DNA of 45,526 nucleotides from Lysinibacillus composti (GTDB taxonomy: Bacteria; Bacillota; Bacilli; Bacillales_A; Planococcaceae), in the NCBI RefSeq assembly GCF_016908465.1, contig NZ_JAFBDY010000027.1, positions 1 through 45,526 on the forward strand, in the 5' to 3' direction. Position numbers and translations under genes: made by a program. Shown here piece after piece: positions 44,721 to 45,526 of this stretch (position 1 is its first letter; each line of letters opens with the position of its first letter). The notes under the pieces were generated by a model. It saw nothing but the letters and a program-made list of their open reading frames with translations. It was not told the origin of the DNA and did no database searches.

Positions 44721-45054
44721 TCTAGATTAATTTAAATTTTGTCTAGATTATTTGACTTTTTGACTAGATTAATTGAGATTTTGTCTAGATTATTTGAATT
44801 TTTGTCTAGATTAATTGAAAATCTGTCTAGATTATCTCAATTTTCAACTAGATTAATAAAAAGTTTGGAAGTACAAGAGAAAAAAGTGAGGTTGAGATTT
44901 TACTATAAAAATCAAAATGTTAATGTAATTAAATGGGGGATTTTGAAATGTCGGGATTATCGAAAAAAGTGTCGGGATTATTTTAAAATTTGTCGGAAAT
45001 AATTGAAAAAATGTCGGGATTTTCTTCGCTTTTGTCGGGATTATCACCAAGCCC
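44721..45054. repeat. composite 21-bp array, right copy (TCTAGATTA then GTCGGGATTAT)
   Basis: Seven TCTAGATTA units start at 44721, 44742, 44763, 44784, 44805, 44826 and 44847; five GTCGGGATT units start at 44950, 44971, 44992, 45013 and 45034. Every step is 21 bp. The 23-nt spacer block seen in the left copy is identical at 44894-44916, at nearly the same distance from both parts (43 and 47 bp from the last left unit start; 58 and 56 bp to the first right unit). It begins 10 bp after the eamA terminator. Confidence 0.95.
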
Positions 45055-45300
45055 CGCTACTCTCACCAAGCCAAAACTCAAACTTACACTTCCCCCATCC
45101 ATTCGCCCAAACACAGCCGCAATCCAACCTCCCAATCCAAACTTTCCCAAAAACTTCCCAAAAAGTACTTTTAAATCCGAACCAACTTGTCTAAAATAGG
45201 AAATATATGGTTCAGCCATACCATATGTGTAAAAAGTCTCATAAATCTATTTCCACTTCATGAAATCTGTTATACAATAAAGCCCATGATACTAGTGGGA
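45055..45300. other. C/A-rich, G-poor tail and spacer before rny
   Basis: Positions 45055-45180 are strikingly poor in G and rich in C and A (many CCAA and CCCA steps). Short open frames on both strands are compositional. No gene, terminator or RNA is recognised up to the promoter at 45305. Confidence 0.6.
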
Positions 45301-45304
45301 ATCC

Positions 45305-45333
45305 TTGACAGAGCTAGTGTGGAATTATACAAT
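45305..45333 (+). promoter_or_regulatory. promoter of the probable rny gene
   Basis: TTGACA (45305-45310) and TACAAT (45328-45333) with a 17-bp spacer, a strong sigma-A promoter. It leaves a leader of about 105 nt before the start codon. Confidence 0.8.
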
Positions 45334-45443
45334 TAAGTATGTATAATTTTTTGAATTATGACATGAAATAGGCAGTATGTTGAAGTGTCAATGTATGAGC
45401 CGACTGAAACTGAAAATGAAATATAGCAAGAGGAGGTGTTCGA

Positions 45444-45526
45444 ATGATGGAATACATTATCTCCGCTTTGCTTGGAATCATCGTCGGTGGCGCTGTTATC
45501 TATTTCTATATGAAAAAAGTGAATGA
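45444..45526 (+). CDS. rny: probable ribonuclease Y, 5' end only
   Basis: Only the first 27 codons lie in the window: MMEYIISALLGIIVGGAVIY and then FYMKKVN, an N-terminal membrane anchor followed by basic residues. ATG at 45444 follows AAGAGGAGGTG. Ribonuclease Y, the membrane-bound endonuclease that starts much mRNA decay, has such an anchor, and rny lies downstream of recA in B. subtilis. The call rests on position and anchor, as no catalytic domain is visible. Confidence 0.7.
   Translation, partial: MMEYIISALLGIIVGGAVIYFYMKKVN

Overview
The window comes from a low-GC, Gram-positive, endospore-forming member of the Bacillales. Evidence: dipicolinate synthase genes (dpaA/dpaB), spoIIIE, a GerA/B/C germinant receptor operon, sigma-K- and sigma-G-like promoters, strong AGGAGG-type ribosome binding sites and frequent GTG/TTG starts. 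Gene order (ymxH, spoVFA, spoVFB, asd, dapA, rnjB, spoIIIE, ymfC, ymfF, ymfH, ymfI, ymfJ, ymfK, ymfM, pgsA, cinA, recA, rny) follows the Bacillus subtilis ymf/recA segment as I remember it. dapG, tepA and pbpX are absent. A Planococcaceae-type genome (Lysinibacillus/Solibacillus/Ureibacillus-like) is my guess, not shown.

Layout. 1-953: gene-poor, with a 57-bp repeat. 954-4737: sporulation/lysine block; a sigma-K-like promoter drives ymxH-dpaA-dpaB, then asd and dapA make the dihydrodipicolinate precursor. 4750-7395: a phased repeat array, then a FadR-type GntR regulator and an MFS carrier separated by a perfect cre site. 7442-10620: ribonuclease J (J2-like) bracketed by repeat arrays. 10689-19189: spoIIIE, a YmfC-like GntR regulator and a nucleoside-type ABC importer (nupNOPQ-like). 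19343-24667: a reverse-strand gerA-gerB-gerC operon whose GerA has a long Gln-rich repeat region. 24784-28420: two DUF3231 paralogues and a small membrane protein. 28693-37197: the ymfF-H-I-J-K-M, pgsA, cinA run. 37525-41593: recA with its own LexA box and promoter, split by a complete 2,821-nt group II intron carrying a reverse transcriptase/maturase gene. 41763-45526: a small membrane protein, a divergent LysR/EamA pair between two copies of a composite repeat, and the 5' end of a probable rny.

The most unusual feature is the intergenic DNA. Five regions hold arrays with an almost exact 21-bp period (seven arrays if the two motif words in each composite are counted separately), and four hold hairpin arrays with a 51-53-bp (mostly 52-bp) period. 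Each array has its own motif, yet the spacing is two or five turns of B-DNA, so the motifs repeat on one face of the helix. I know of no described element family that matches this, but I could not search. The second highlight is the recA intron: its excision joins codon 96, directly after the catalytic Glu-His pair, so RecA production depends on RNA splicing.
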